A stretch of DNA of 60,707 nucleotides from SVTX01 sp045542075 (GCA_045542075.1 JAZQKI010000024.1:1-60707), one strand, 5' to 3'. Positions 34,970 through 43,994 are shown, counted from the stretch's first letter. Program-made: numbers and translations. The notes: generated from the letters alone by a model not told the origin.

Positions 34970-35671
34970 TTATATTTTTCCTTGAAGCTCTGTTTTTAGC
35001 CTTGAGATTATTTTCTTCTCAAGACGCGAGATATAGGATTGAGATATACCAAGAAAGTCTGCGACCTCCTTCTGAGTCATCTCGCGCTTTCCGTAAAGTC
35101 CGTACCTTAGCTGGATTATTTGTTTTTCGCGAGGGGAGAGGCTCTCGACAGCCGCATAGATCATTCTTGTTTCTTCCTCACGCTCTATGGCAGCGGAGAC
35201 GGAGTCCTCGTCGCTTCCGAGTACATCCGATAGCAAAAGCTCGTTTCCGTCCCAATCCACGTTAAGCGGCTCGTCTATGGAAAGCTCTCCTGCGTGACAG
35301 GAGTTTTTTCGTATATACATAAGGATCTCGTTTTCGATGCACCGTGACGCATACGTGGCAAGCTTGATGTTTTTATCCGCGCAAAAGGTGTTTACCGCCT
35401 TTATAAGTCCGATTGTGCCTATAGAAATAAGGTCCTCTATGTATATACCCGTATTCTCAAACCTTTTGGCAATATAAACCACAAGTCTGAGATTGTGCTC
35501 AATCAGTAACGAGCGCGCTCCGTCATCGGTCTTGATGTTGGCAATAGCCTCTGCCTCAGCCTCGGGGGAGAGCGGGGGAGGAAGGAGATCGGGTCCGTTT
35601 ATGTAAAAGATGCCCTGGTCCTTTAGTGAGAGAAGGAATTTTTTTATTCTGAAAAACAGTTTTTTTATCAT
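34970..35671 (-). CDS. sigE: Sporulation sigma factor E
   Basis: 233 aa. Sigma-E directs early mother-cell gene expression after asymmetric division. The N-terminal ~27 residues are the basic, hydrophobic pro-sequence, with the processing region FYINGPDLLPPPL, closely like the Bacillus site before LPPPL. Region 2 contains HNLRLVVYIAKRF and IKLATYASRCIENEILMYIR. Region 4 has YGLYGKREMTQKEVADFLGISQSYISRLEK. SpoIIGA, its maturation protease, is encoded directly upstream with a 4-bp gap. The usual clostridial neighbour sigG is missing downstream. Confidence 0.95.
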   Translation of the reverse strand: MIKKLFFRIKKFLLSLKDQGIFYINGPDLLPPPLSPEAEAEAIANIKTDDGARSLLIEHNLRLVVYIAKRFENTGIYIEDLISIGTIGLIKAVNTFCADKNIKLATYASRCIENEILMYIRKNSCHAGELSIDEPLNVDWDGNELLLSDVLGSDEDSVSAAIEREEETRMIYAAVESLSPREKQIIQLRYGLYGKREMTQKEVADFLGISQSYISRLEKKIISRLKTELQGKI

Positions 35672-35675
35672 AACG

Positions 35676-36554
35676 TTAACCTCTGAATAGAGAATAGGGA
35701 ATTATGGCATCGTAACCCTCAGCGTTTTTCCCAATATCGCCAAGCGCAAACATTGCTTCGGGCTGAATGCTCTCCTGCCTTGAACCTCGGTTATAGGTGA
35801 GAGTGATTTTATCCGCGCAAAGCAAGACTATAACACTCTTGCCTGACACCGTGGTTATGGGAGCTATGCGCATACCCGAATATGCTTTTGAAGGAGTGGG
35901 GATGCCGCTTACAAAGTCCTCTAAAATTTTTGTGTCAACAAATCCGTTTGCGAGCTTGCGGTCAATTATTATAACGGGTCTTCCGCTTATCGGATCTCGG
36001 ACAAGGTTGCCGCTGTCCGACAAGCCTGTGAATATTTTTTCCTTGCCGTCAAATGAGATGATCAGCCGGCAATCCTTGATTTCCCTTTTTCTGAAAATAA
36101 AATTGCCGCCGAATATTGCGAATATGCCTGCAATTATGGCAAGCAAAGCGAAGCCCCATACCGATAGCCCGTCTCCGTCTGCCATATCGAAGGGAAGGTC
36201 AAGCTTATTCAGAAGATTAAACAGCGCAGTCATGATACCGCCAACCGTCATAGATACAAGAAAATACAAAAGCGCCGCTACAAGCGTTTTTTTATACTGT
36301 CTCCGTTTATGAAAAGCCACAGTGCACATAGAGACACATACAAGCACATCAATCACAAGCGCAAGCCACGGCTTGACCGTCAGGAATACTGATACAACAG
36401 AATAGATAGCGCCGAGGAGTGATGCGAGTATCATTCTTTTGGCGCTGACAGAACGCTTCAGGATTTTTGCGGATATGTACAGGCAAAGATAATCCATGCT
36501 GAAATTGATAAGGAATAAAATATCGACGTAAACGTAGGTATCCGTGCAAATCAC
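35676..36554 (-). CDS. spoIIGA: Sigma-E processing peptidase SpoIIGA
   Basis: About 292 aa. A membrane aspartic protease that removes the sigma-E pro-peptide in the mother cell. The first ~150 residues contain about five transmembrane helices, starting at the conserved YVDILFLINFSMDYL. The soluble part carries the aspartic-protease-like LSDSGN with the catalytic Asp, followed by LVRDPISGRPVIII. The start is uncertain: no ATG is available. The frame opens with TTG (36560) and GTG (36554); the best ribosome site GGAGGTGAT (36551-36559) overlaps these. It would ideally serve a codon eight bases later, an in-frame ACG (36543-36545). I list the GTG. sigE follows immediately. Confidence 0.9.
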   Translation of the reverse strand: MICTDTYVYVDILFLINFSMDYLCLYISAKILKRSVSAKRMILASLLGAIYSVVSVFLTVKPWLALVIDVLVCVSMCTVAFHKRRQYKKTLVAALLYFLVSMTVGGIMTALFNLLNKLDLPFDMADGDGLSVWGFALLAIIAGIFAIFGGNFIFRKREIKDCRLIISFDGKEKIFTGLSDSGNLVRDPISGRPVIIIDRKLANGFVDTKILEDFVSGIPTPSKAYSGMRIAPITTVSGKSVIVLLCADKITLTYNRGSRQESIQPEAMFALGDIGKNAEGYDAIIPYSLFRG

Positions 36555-36571
36555 CTCCAAGCCTTGATTTT

Positions 36572-36640
36572 ATTATACATCACGTGATAAGAAAATCTTG
36601 TCGTTTCCTGTGTCTGACAGCAAAAAATAGATGCGACAAT
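36572..36640 (-). promoter_or_regulatory. spoIIG promoter with Spo0A-box-like sites
   Basis: TATAAT (36572-36577, minus strand) has no matching -35, which is normal for Spo0A-activated sigma-A promoters. TTGTCG cores of the 0A-box type occur at 36598-36603 (plus strand) and 36634-36639 (within 36631-36640, minus strand). Each matches the 0A consensus only in the core. Confidence 0.5.
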
Positions 36641-36664
36641 ATTAAATTTTTTTGAAAAAAAGTA

Positions 36665-36693
36665 TTGACAAGGAATAAAAAAGGTGATATAAT
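36665..36693 (+). promoter_or_regulatory. Consensus promoter of rpmE
   Basis: TTGACA (36665-36670), 17 nt, TATAAT (36688-36693). The leader contains hairpin CACTGT/ACAGTG at 36711-36728, which could be an L31 autoregulatory leader. Confidence 0.9.
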
Positions 36694-36753
36694 AAATCCA
36701 CTTGTGAAATCACTGTCAAAGAACAGTGAAGAAATTTTGTGAGGTGAAAAATA

Positions 36754-36963
36754 ATGAAACAGAACATCCATCCTAAGTATGAAGAGTGCGTAATCAGATG
36801 CGCTTGCGGAGAAACAGTTACAACAAAGTCCACAAAGGGCGGCGAAATGAGAGTTGAAATTTGCTCCAAGTGTCACCCCTTCTTCACCGGTAAGCAGAAG
36901 TTTGTTGATGCCGGCGGACGTGTTGACAAGTTCAAGAGAAGACTTGAAATCTCCAAGAAGTAA
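36754..36963 (+). CDS. rpmE: 50S ribosomal protein bL31, zinc form
   Basis: 69 aa. It starts MKQNIHPKY, the family hallmark, and has all four zinc-binding cysteines: Cys16, Cys18, Cys37 and Cys40. This is therefore the C+ form that doubles as a zinc store; a zinc-free paralogue is not seen here. GAGGTG precedes the ATG. It is a single-gene transcript ending in a strong terminator. Confidence 0.98.
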   Translation: MKQNIHPKYEECVIRCACGETVTTKSTKGGEMRVEICSKCHPFFTGKQKFVDAGGRVDKFKRRLEISKK

Positions 36964-36993
36964 TATCGTTTGGAATTACTGGGTGCATATAAA

Positions 36994-37024
36994 AAAGGAT
37001 TGCGCAAACCGCAATCCTTTTTTA
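36994..37024 (+). terminator. Intrinsic terminator of rpmE
   Basis: Perfect 11-bp stem (36994-37004 with 37010-37020), five-base loop, T-run. Confidence 0.95.
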
Positions 37025-37032
37025 CGTAATCT

Positions 37033-37138
37033 TTGAAAAATTTCACAATACGTTGTCGGTCCTCAACAGTAGCTTGGCGTAGGAAACTACGACTGCGCTT
37101 TGCTGTCTCCGGTCCGTCTCGTCTTGAAAAATTTTTCT
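37033..37138 (+). repeat. Dispersed structured repeat, copy B
   Basis: Flanked by TTGAAAAATTTC and TTGAAAAATTTTTC. Inside: CAATACGTTGTC, a GTTG/CAAC hairpin, GCTTGG, hairpin CGTAG-GAAA-CTACG, CTGCGCTTTGCTGTC and the end CGTCTTG. It corresponds position by position to copy C at 60153. It lies between the rpmE terminator and hflX. Confidence 0.65.
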
Positions 37139-37211
37139 GCGGTTTGTTTTTTATTGAATTTTTCAATATTACATCACATATCGGGCAAAATACTAAAAAG
37201 GTGGTGAATTT

Positions 37212-38513
37212 ATGTTGGATCACGAAGAAAATATAAGGTCAAAAGCCATACTTGTTGGCATTATAACAGATAAAAATACCGCTACGGAGGTTGAAAAATC
37301 TCTGGCTGAGCTTAAGAGATTGCTTGACACTGCCGGCGGCGAGGTGTTTGCGTACGTGACACAGAGCAAGTCCACTCTTGAGGCGAGAACACTTATCGGC
37401 AGCGGAAAGGTTCAGGAAATAGCGGAGCTTTGCAAAAATAACGGAGTTAAGCTTGTAATTTTTGACGAAGAGCTTTCTCCCTCGCAGATAAGAAATCTTG
37501 AGGAGGACATTGGTGACGAGGTGAGGGTAATTGACCGTTCAATGCTCATTCTCGACATTTTTGCGCTCCACGCGGTCAGCGGAGAGGGTAAGCTTCAGGT
37601 CGAGCTTGCGCAGCTCAAATACACCGCACCCAGACTTACGGGACAGGGTAAGGATCTGTCGCGTCTTGGCGGAGGTATCGGTACTCGCGGTCCCGGTGAA
37701 TCAAAGCTTGAGTCTGATCGCAGACACATGAAGAGAAGAATTACCGCGCTTGAACAGGAGCTGGAGGTTCTTGATAAAAACAGACGCACTATGCGTGTAT
37801 CGCGTGACAGGAGCGGTCTGCCTAAGATCGCGATAGTCGGATATACAAACGCGGGAAAATCCACACTGCTCAACAAGCTGACCGACGCGGGAATCCTTGC
37901 GGAGGATAAGCTTTTCGCAACTCTTGACCCTACCACGCGTAAATTTGAGCTGCCGGGCGGCGAGCAGGTGCTTCTGACCGACACGGTAGGATTTATCCGA
38001 AAGCTTCCGCATCATCTTGTAAACGCATTCAAGTCCACGCTTGATGAAGCGGTGTACTCGGATATAATAATGATACTTTGCGATGCGTCCGACCCCGAAT
38101 GTATGTCACAGCTTGAATGTACCGAAAGCACACTTGAGGAGCTTGGCGCAGGCGGAAAGCCCAGAATATACGTGTTTAACAAGTGTGACAAGGGTATGTA
38201 TGACTCGCCCTTGATAAACCGGAATTCTGACCGCAAGCACGTGGTATTTATCTCCGCATTGACAGGTCAGGGCTGCGACGAGCTGGCTGACACTATACAG
38301 AGCGTTATTCACGAGGGCAAGACAAGGGTGACATTTAAGATCCCCAATTCCGAGCTTTCGGCTATGAATATACTCTATAAAAATGCCACGGTCGAGGACG
38401 TGGAATACGGCGCGGATTGCGTGACGGTCACAGCAACGGTCGACGCAAAAACCCGCGGAATGCTTAAAAGGTATGATGAAAATTATCCCGTAGATAACGA
38501 AGAGGATTATTAA
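37212..38513 (+). CDS. hflX: GTPase HflX
   Basis: 433 aa. HflX is a ribosome-associated GTPase that splits stalled or hibernating ribosomes after stress. The N-terminal domain contains ARTLIGSGKVQEI. The glycine-rich segment ... SRLGGGIGTRGPGESKLE is the family signature, followed by a coiled helix. The G domain has GYTNAGKST (G1), DPTTRK (G2), LTDTVGFI (G3) and FNKCD (G4). AAGGTGGTG precedes the ATG. It is the first gene of a run with yigZ, tatD and a MATE transporter. Confidence 0.96.
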   Translation: MLDHEENIRSKAILVGIITDKNTATEVEKSLAELKRLLDTAGGEVFAYVTQSKSTLEARTLIGSGKVQEIAELCKNNGVKLVIFDEELSPSQIRNLEEDIGDEVRVIDRSMLILDIFALHAVSGEGKLQVELAQLKYTAPRLTGQGKDLSRLGGGIGTRGPGESKLESDRRHMKRRITALEQELEVLDKNRRTMRVSRDRSGLPKIAIVGYTNAGKSTLLNKLTDAGILAEDKLFATLDPTTRKFELPGGEQVLLTDTVGFIRKLPHHLVNAFKSTLDEAVYSDIIMILCDASDPECMSQLECTESTLEELGAGGKPRIYVFNKCDKGMYDSPLINRNSDRKHVVFISALTGQGCDELADTIQSVIHEGKTRVTFKIPNSELSAMNILYKNATVEDVEYGADCVTVTATVDAKTRGMLKRYDENYPVDNEEDY

Positions 38514-38551
38514 TTCAAAATGACATTATAAAATAAAGGAAGGAAATTCAG

Positions 38552-39190
38552 ATGGCAGAGCAATCAAGACCTGTGCTGTATACCACGCTTGAGGGTGAAG
38601 GGCACGACGAGTTTGAGGAGAGAAGATCTCTCTTTATCGGACACGCCAAGCACGTCACAAGCGAGGAAGAGGCTATGGAGTTTGTAAAGAGTCTGAAAAA
38701 AGAATATTCCGATGCCACTCACAACGTCTGGGCGTACGTCCTAAAGGGCGGGATCATTGCGCGCTATTCAGATGACGGTGAGCCGCAGGGAACTGCCGGC
38801 GTGCCCACGCTCGACACTATCCGTAAGAGCGGAGTCGAGGACGCGGTTGTAGTAGTCACACGTTATTTCGGCGGGATTTTGCTTGGCGCGGGAGGACTTG
38901 TCAGAGCATACTCTCACGGCGCAAAAATTGCGCTGGAGGCGGCGAAGATAATTACATACGAGAAATACTCCGTATATTCGCTTGAATGCTCCTACTCGGA
39001 CTATCAAAGATATATCGTGCTTTTGCCGCAGTTCAACGCTATTGTTGACGACACGGAGTTTTCGGACAGAGTAAAGGTGACCTTTGCCCTTAAGAACACT
39101 GCGACATCGCCCTTGCTTGAAAAGATAAAGGAGATGTCTGCAGGCAAAGATACCCCTGAGCTTTTGGGAGAGAGGTTTGATTACAGATGA
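38552..39190 (+). CDS. YigZ/IMPACT-family protein
   Basis: 212 aa. It has the N-terminal UPF0029/Impact domain with the signature DDGEPQGTAGVPTLDTI and VVVTRYFGGILLGAGGLVRAYS (about residues 70-130), then a small DUF1949-like ferredoxin fold. The family is linked to translation control and ribosome quality, consistent with the hflX neighbour. AAAGGAAGG precedes the ATG. It overlaps tatD by ATGA. Confidence 0.92.
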   Translation: MAEQSRPVLYTTLEGEGHDEFEERRSLFIGHAKHVTSEEEAMEFVKSLKKEYSDATHNVWAYVLKGGIIARYSDDGEPQGTAGVPTLDTIRKSGVEDAVVVVTRYFGGILLGAGGLVRAYSHGAKIALEAAKIITYEKYSVYSLECSYSDYQRYIVLLPQFNAIVDDTEFSDRVKVTFALKNTATSPLLEKIKEMSAGKDTPELLGERFDYR

Positions 39191-40005
39191 TAAATAAAGC
39201 AAAGCTTTTTGACACACACGCGCACTATTACAGCCGCAAGTTCGACGAGCTTGACGGCGGTTCGGACAGGCTTTTGTCAAGCGCGGAATTTCAAGACTGT
39301 GTGGGATGCGTAGTCAATATCGGCGCAGATATTGAGACCTCAAGGGCAGTTATAGAACAAGCAAAGCGTTATGATTTTATGTATTCCGCCGTGGGTATTC
39401 ATCCCACTGATGCCCAGAACACCTGTGGCGAGGACGTACAGGGCAATATAGCCAAAATTGAGTCTATGCTCGCTGACCCGGAGTTGCGCCGAGAAAATAA
39501 AATAGTTGCCATCGGCGAGATAGGATTTGACTACTATTGGCAGCCCGTGAATAAAGAGTTGCAGTATGAATATTTTGAAGCGCAGATGAAACTTGCGGAG
39601 AAATACGGTCTTCCCGTGATAATCCACGACCGCGACGCGCACGGCGATACGTTTGATATGATCTGCCGTCATCCAAATGTGCGTGGAGTGCTTCATTCCT
39701 GCTCAATGAGTGACGAAATGGTGCGTCAGCTTTGCGAGCGAGGATGGTATATATCATTTTCCGGGACAGTGACGTTCAAAAACGCACATAAGGTCAAGTC
39801 CGCTTGCGCCGCAACCCCTCTTGACAGACTTCTCTCGGAGACCGACGCGCCTTATCTTGCGCCTCACCCCTATCGCGGACAGATGAATAATTCAATTCTG
39901 ATGTCAAATACGGTAAGGGAAATGGCAGAGATACACGGCGTAAGTTATGAGGAGATGGTTAAGACCACAAACAAGAATGCGAGAAGATTTTTTGGAATAG
40001 ATTAA
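39187..40005 (+). CDS. TatD-family metal-dependent hydrolase
   Basis: 272 aa. A TIM-barrel nuclease/hydrolase with metal ligands DTHAH (9-13), GEIGFDYYW (Glu, about 100), VIIHDRDA (His), LHSCS (His) and the final SETDAPYLAP (Asp). By family it acts as a 3'-5' DNA/RNA exonuclease or D-aminoacyl-tRNA-type hydrolase. The start is fixed by the ATGA overlap with yigZ. Confidence 0.93.
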   Translation: MINKAKLFDTHAHYYSRKFDELDGGSDRLLSSAEFQDCVGCVVNIGADIETSRAVIEQAKRYDFMYSAVGIHPTDAQNTCGEDVQGNIAKIESMLADPELRRENKIVAIGEIGFDYYWQPVNKELQYEYFEAQMKLAEKYGLPVIIHDRDAHGDTFDMICRHPNVRGVLHSCSMSDEMVRQLCERGWYISFSGTVTFKNAHKVKSACAATPLDRLLSETDAPYLAPHPYRGQMNNSILMSNTVREMAEIHGVSYEEMVKTTNKNARRFFGID

Positions 40006-40008
40006 AAT

Positions 40009-41337
40009 ATGAAAATTCAACTATCCGATCATTTTAATTACAGAAAGCTTTTAAGATTCACTCTGCCAAGTATAGTTATGATGGTGTTTTCATCAATATA
40101 CGGCGTTGTGGATGGCTTTTTTGTCTCGAACTTTGCGGGAGAGACGGAATTTGCTGCTCTGAATTTCATATATCCGTTTATTATGATGCTGGGTGCATTT
40201 GGATTTATGTTCGGCACGGGCGGCTCGGCGCTCATATCCAAAACTATGGGCGAGGGGGATATGAAAAAGGCAAAAAGCCTTTTCTCGCTTGTGGTTTACG
40301 TGTCCATTGCGCTCGGAGTGGTTTTATCGGCACTTGGTATAATCCTCGTACGCCCTGTGGCGATGCTTATGGGAGCGGAAGGTAAGATGCTTGAGGATTG
40401 CGTGATTTACGGGCGCATAATACTGCTCGCGCTCCCCGCATTTATGCTTCAGATGGAGTTCCAGACGTTTTTTGTAATGGCGGAAAAGCCTAAGCTCGGA
40501 CTTTACGCTACGCTTGCGTCAGGAATTGCAAATATGGCACTTGACGCGTTGCTTGTCGGCGTTCTCCCATGGGGACTCGTCGGCGCGGCCGCTGCGACCG
40601 CTATAAGCCAGCTTATCGGCGGTGTAATCCCGATTATTTACTTTTTCAGGCCAAATACGAGTCTGTTGCGACTCGGAAAGGCGAAATTCGACGGCAAGGC
40701 GCTGCTTAAAACCTGCACAAACGGCTCTTCAGAGCTTATGAGCAACATTTCAATGTCGCTTGTGGGAATGCTTTATAATATCCAGCTTATGAAATATGCG
40801 GGTGAGCCGGGTGTCGCGGCGTACGGAGTGTTGATGTACGTTAATTTTGCATTCATAGCGATATTTATCGGATACATTGTGGGCGTTGCGCCGGTCATAA
40901 GTTATCATTACGGGGCGGGGAATACAGACGAGCTGAAAAGCCTTTTGAAAAAAAGTGTTTTGCTCTTGTCGATAAGCTCGGTTGCAATGCTTTTGGCGGG
41001 AGAGCTGTTGGCGTTGCCGCTCTCAAAGCTGTTCGTTGGAGACAATCCCTACCTGCTCCAAATGACGCTTCGCGGCTTCCGCATATTCTCGTTTTCCTTC
41101 TTGTTTGCGGGATTTGCGATATTTGGCTCGTCCTTTTTTACCGCACTCAACGACGGTCTTACCTCTGCGATAATTTCATTTTTGAGAACTCTCATTTTCC
41201 AGACCGCCGCAGTATTACTGCTGCCACTGATATGGCAGCTTGACGGTATCTGGGTGTCTATTATTGTGGCAGAGCTTATGGCGGTTGTAGTGACGGTAAT
41301 ATTCCTTATTGCCAAAAGAAAAAAATACAGATACTAA
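40009..41337 (+). CDS. MATE-family efflux transporter
   Basis: 442 aa with twelve hydrophobic helices in two homologous halves and a basic tail (KRKKYRY). The start LLRFTLPSIVMMVFSSIYGVVDGFFV and the GTGGSALISKTMGEGD motif are typical of MATE sodium- or proton-driven exporters of cationic compounds. It follows tatD by 3 bp with only a weak ribosome site (GGAATAG). A perfect terminator follows directly. Confidence 0.95.
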   Translation: MKIQLSDHFNYRKLLRFTLPSIVMMVFSSIYGVVDGFFVSNFAGETEFAALNFIYPFIMMLGAFGFMFGTGGSALISKTMGEGDMKKAKSLFSLVVYVSIALGVVLSALGIILVRPVAMLMGAEGKMLEDCVIYGRIILLALPAFMLQMEFQTFFVMAEKPKLGLYATLASGIANMALDALLVGVLPWGLVGAAAATAISQLIGGVIPIIYFFRPNTSLLRLGKAKFDGKALLKTCTNGSSELMSNISMSLVGMLYNIQLMKYAGEPGVAAYGVLMYVNFAFIAIFIGYIVGVAPVISYHYGAGNTDELKSLLKKSVLLLSISSVAMLLAGELLALPLSKLFVGDNPYLLQMTLRGFRIFSFSFLFAGFAIFGSSFFTALNDGLTSAIISFLRTLIFQTAAVLLLPLIWQLDGIWVSIIVAELMAVVVTVIFLIAKRKKYRY

Positions 41338-41365
41338 AAAGGTGAACGCATGCGTTCACCTTTTT
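41336..41365. terminator. Bidirectional terminator
   Basis: A 30-bp perfect palindrome centred on GCATGC with A-tract and T-tract ends. It serves the MATE gene and the convergent small gene. Confidence 0.95.
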
Positions 41366-41367
41366 CT

Positions 41368-41643
41368 TTATTCCTTTTCCTTTCGTATCTTGCTGTCGCT
41401 CATACGCTTGCTTTTATATATGTCGGCGTACTCGTGAAGCGCGTTTTCGTCAATGTTCAGCTTTGAGGATTCGGCGCGGGTATAGGCTGAGGATTCTGCG
41501 GAGTTTCCGTTTGAGGTTGACAGCTCTGTGTGTGCGCGATTTGGCACGGGAGGGTCGGGAACTCCAAGCTCCTTTTCTATGTCGATCCTTCGTCTGCGCT
41601 GCTCCTCGGTCATTTTTTCTTTCTCGGTTTTTTTGTGGTCCAT
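41368..41643 (-). CDS. Small charged protein of unknown function
   Basis: The second in-frame ATG (41641-41643) is preferred because GGAG lies six bases before it; the first would add four residues. 91 aa, very hydrophilic: a Lys/Glu/Arg-rich N-terminal half (EKEKMTEEQRRRRIDIEKEL), a Ser/Asn-rich middle and a basic end. There is no membrane or signal segment. It is probably helical or disordered. A conserved family is not recognised; its place against a shared terminator and its own ribosome site support it as a gene. Confidence 0.6.
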   Translation of the reverse strand: MDHKKTEKEKMTEEQRRRRIDIEKELGVPDPPVPNRAHTELSTSNGNSAESSAYTRAESSKLNIDENALHEYADIYKSKRMSDSKIRKEKE

Positions 41644-41824
41644 TTTGATCTCCATTTCTCCGCCACAGGCGGCATAAATATTCCTTCGGTGAATTTGTTT
41701 TTAGTATGCTCAGCTTGCGAAAATTTATACAAATAAAGGTTTTTTGCGTGTTAAATTGTTAGAAATATACAAAATTAAGAGGACAAGTTCTACAAATCCA
41801 ATCAAAAAAAGTCAACAAAAATTG

Positions 41825-41853
41825 TTGATTTTTTATGCGAAATACTGTATAAT
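41825..41853 (+). promoter_or_regulatory. Promoter of the EF-G-like gene
   Basis: TTGATT (41825-41830), 17 nt, TATAAT (41848-41853). An inverted repeat TCAACAA/TTGTTGA (41812-41828) overlaps the -35. The leader has two small hairpins (41908-41925 and 41928-41939), the second pairing AGGA of the ribosome site with TCCT. Confidence 0.75.
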
Positions 41854-41939
41854 TTATATATACCGTTTGTATTTTAGGTATTCAAATTTATTTATTATAG
41901 AAAGGTAATCACGGCATCGCGTGATAAAGGAAAACTCCT

Positions 41940-43979
41940 ATGGCAACCTACAACACAAAACAAATTCGTAATATCGCTCTGGCGGGACACGGCGACTCGG
42001 GTAAGACATCTCTTGCTGAGGCTATGCTTTTCGTTTCGGGCGGTACTGACAGACTCGGAAGCGTTCCTAACGGTAATACCGTATGTGACTACGATTCCGA
42101 GGAGCAGACAAGAAAGTTCTCGCTTTCCGCGTCTCTCGCGCATGTTTTTTGGAAGGACGTTAAGATAAATATTATAGACACTCCCGGCTATCTCGACTTT
42201 GAGGGTGAGGTAAAGCAGGGTGTTCGCGTTGCGGACAGCGTAGTTATCTGCGTTGACGGTAAGGCGGGTATGGAAGTTGGTACAGAGCTTGCATGGGACA
42301 AGGCTACCGAAGCAGGCGTTCCCAAGGCGTTCTTTATCAACAAGTGCGACCTTCTCGACGCTCACTTTAACGCAACCTTTGACCAGCTCCGTGAAAAATT
42401 CGGTAAGTCTCTTTGTCCCGTATTTATCCCCGTTGGTAAGAACGGTAAGGATATCACAATGATAGACCTGCTTGATATGCAGTCCTACATATACGATGAC
42501 TCCGGAAAGAGAATTCCCACAGATACCACTCCTGAGCTTGAGGCAGCAGCTGAGAGATATAAGGAAGTTCTTTGGGAGGCGGTTGCAGGTACAAGCGAGG
42601 AGCTTATGATGAAGTTCTTTGACGGCGAGCCCTTCACAAAGGAAGAGTGTGTTGACGGTCTCCACCAGGGTATTATCGACGGCTCTATCACTCCCGTTTA
42701 CTGTGGCGCGGCTACAAGACTTTGGGGTGTTGTTGCAATGATGGATTCCATCGCGGCTTCCTTCCCCAGACATACAGCTAAGAAGAATGAAAAGACTACT
42801 GACGGCGACGTTGAGATCAAGGTTGACGGCGAGCCCGCGCTCTTCGTATTCAAGACCGTTGCTGACCCGTTCGTAGGAAAGATGTCCTTCTTCAAGGTAA
42901 TGAGCGGTTCTGTAAAGAAGGACGCGGTCCTTAAGAATTCCAGAAGCGGCTCTGAGGAAAGACTCGCTCATATCTACATAATGAAGGGTAATAAGCAGGT
43001 AGAGGTTGACGAGCTTGCTTGCGGTGATATCGGTATGATATCCAAGCTTTCGGACACCAATACAAACGATACGCTTTCCGCATCCGGCAGCGTTTCCTAC
43101 GAGGCAGTCAAGTATTCAACTCCTTACTACTGCAGAGCTATGTATCCTCTTACAGCCAAGGACGAGAGCAAGATCTCTCAGGCTATCGCTCGTATGACCG
43201 AGGAGGATATGACACTCAGATACGAAAACAACCCCGAAACAAAGCAGCAGCTTATTTACGCTATGGGTGATATGCACCTGACTATTCTTGCGGCTAACCT
43301 CAAGAACCGTTTTGGTGTTAATATCAGATACGACATTCCCGCAATTCCTTACAGAGAAAAGATAACAAAGACTGTTGACGTTGAAGGCAAGCATAAGAAG
43401 CAGAACGGCGGTTCCGGTCAGTACGGTCATGTTTGGATCAAGTTCTCACCCTCTGAGGAGGAAGGACTTACCTTTACGGTATCCGTTGTCGGCGGCGCGG
43501 TTCCCAAGAACTTCAACCCCGCAGTTGAAAAGGGTCTTCAGGACGCAATGCTCAAGGGTGCTTACGGCTATCCTATGACAAGACTTGCGGCTGACCTCCA
43601 CGACGGCTCTTACCACGACGTTGACTCTGACGAGCTTTCGTTTAAGACCGCGGCTTCTCTTGCATACAAGAAGTGTCTTGAGCAGGCAGGTCCCGTGCTT
43701 CTCGAGCCCGTTGGAAATCTTGACGTTACAGTTCCCGATTCTCTCGTTGGTGACGTAATGGGCGACCTTAACAAGCGTCGCGGCGCAGTTATGGGTATGG
43801 ACGCAGTAGAGGATAAGATGGGCTACACTGTAGTTCACGCTATGGCTCCCAAGGCAGAGCTTGCGGATTATCCTACCGTTCTCCGCGCTATGACTCAGGG
43901 CAGAGGATACTTTGACTACGAGGTAACGGGATATGAGACCGTTCCTATGAACGTAGCACAGAAGATCATCGCAAAATAA
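41940..43979 (+). CDS. Elongation factor G-like GTPase (EF-G2 type)
   Basis: 679 aa with all five EF-G domains. The G1 motif is AGHGDSGKTS (15-24) instead of the AHxDxGKT of canonical EF-G; G3 is DTPGYLDF and G4 is NKCD. The altered G1, the short effector region and the clean domain V (RGYFDYEVTGYETVP) place it with the EF-G-like paralogues of Firmicutes. Their role in translocation or ribosome recycling is less settled than that of fusA, which should be elsewhere next to rpsL/rpsG. The ribosome site AAAGGA can be masked by the hairpin at 41928-41939. Confidence 0.9.
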   Translation: MATYNTKQIRNIALAGHGDSGKTSLAEAMLFVSGGTDRLGSVPNGNTVCDYDSEEQTRKFSLSASLAHVFWKDVKINIIDTPGYLDFEGEVKQGVRVADSVVICVDGKAGMEVGTELAWDKATEAGVPKAFFINKCDLLDAHFNATFDQLREKFGKSLCPVFIPVGKNGKDITMIDLLDMQSYIYDDSGKRIPTDTTPELEAAAERYKEVLWEAVAGTSEELMMKFFDGEPFTKEECVDGLHQGIIDGSITPVYCGAATRLWGVVAMMDSIAASFPRHTAKKNEKTTDGDVEIKVDGEPALFVFKTVADPFVGKMSFFKVMSGSVKKDAVLKNSRSGSEERLAHIYIMKGNKQVEVDELACGDIGMISKLSDTNTNDTLSASGSVSYEAVKYSTPYYCRAMYPLTAKDESKISQAIARMTEEDMTLRYENNPETKQQLIYAMGDMHLTILAANLKNRFGVNIRYDIPAIPYREKITKTVDVEGKHKKQNGGSGQYGHVWIKFSPSEEEGLTFTVSVVGGAVPKNFNPAVEKGLQDAMLKGAYGYPMTRLAADLHDGSYHDVDSDELSFKTAASLAYKKCLEQAGPVLLEPVGNLDVTVPDSLVGDVMGDLNKRRGAVMGMDAVEDKMGYTVVHAMAPKAELADYPTVLRAMTQGRGYFDYEVTGYETVPMNVAQKIIAK

Positions 43980-43994
43980 TTTTTACACGTACAT

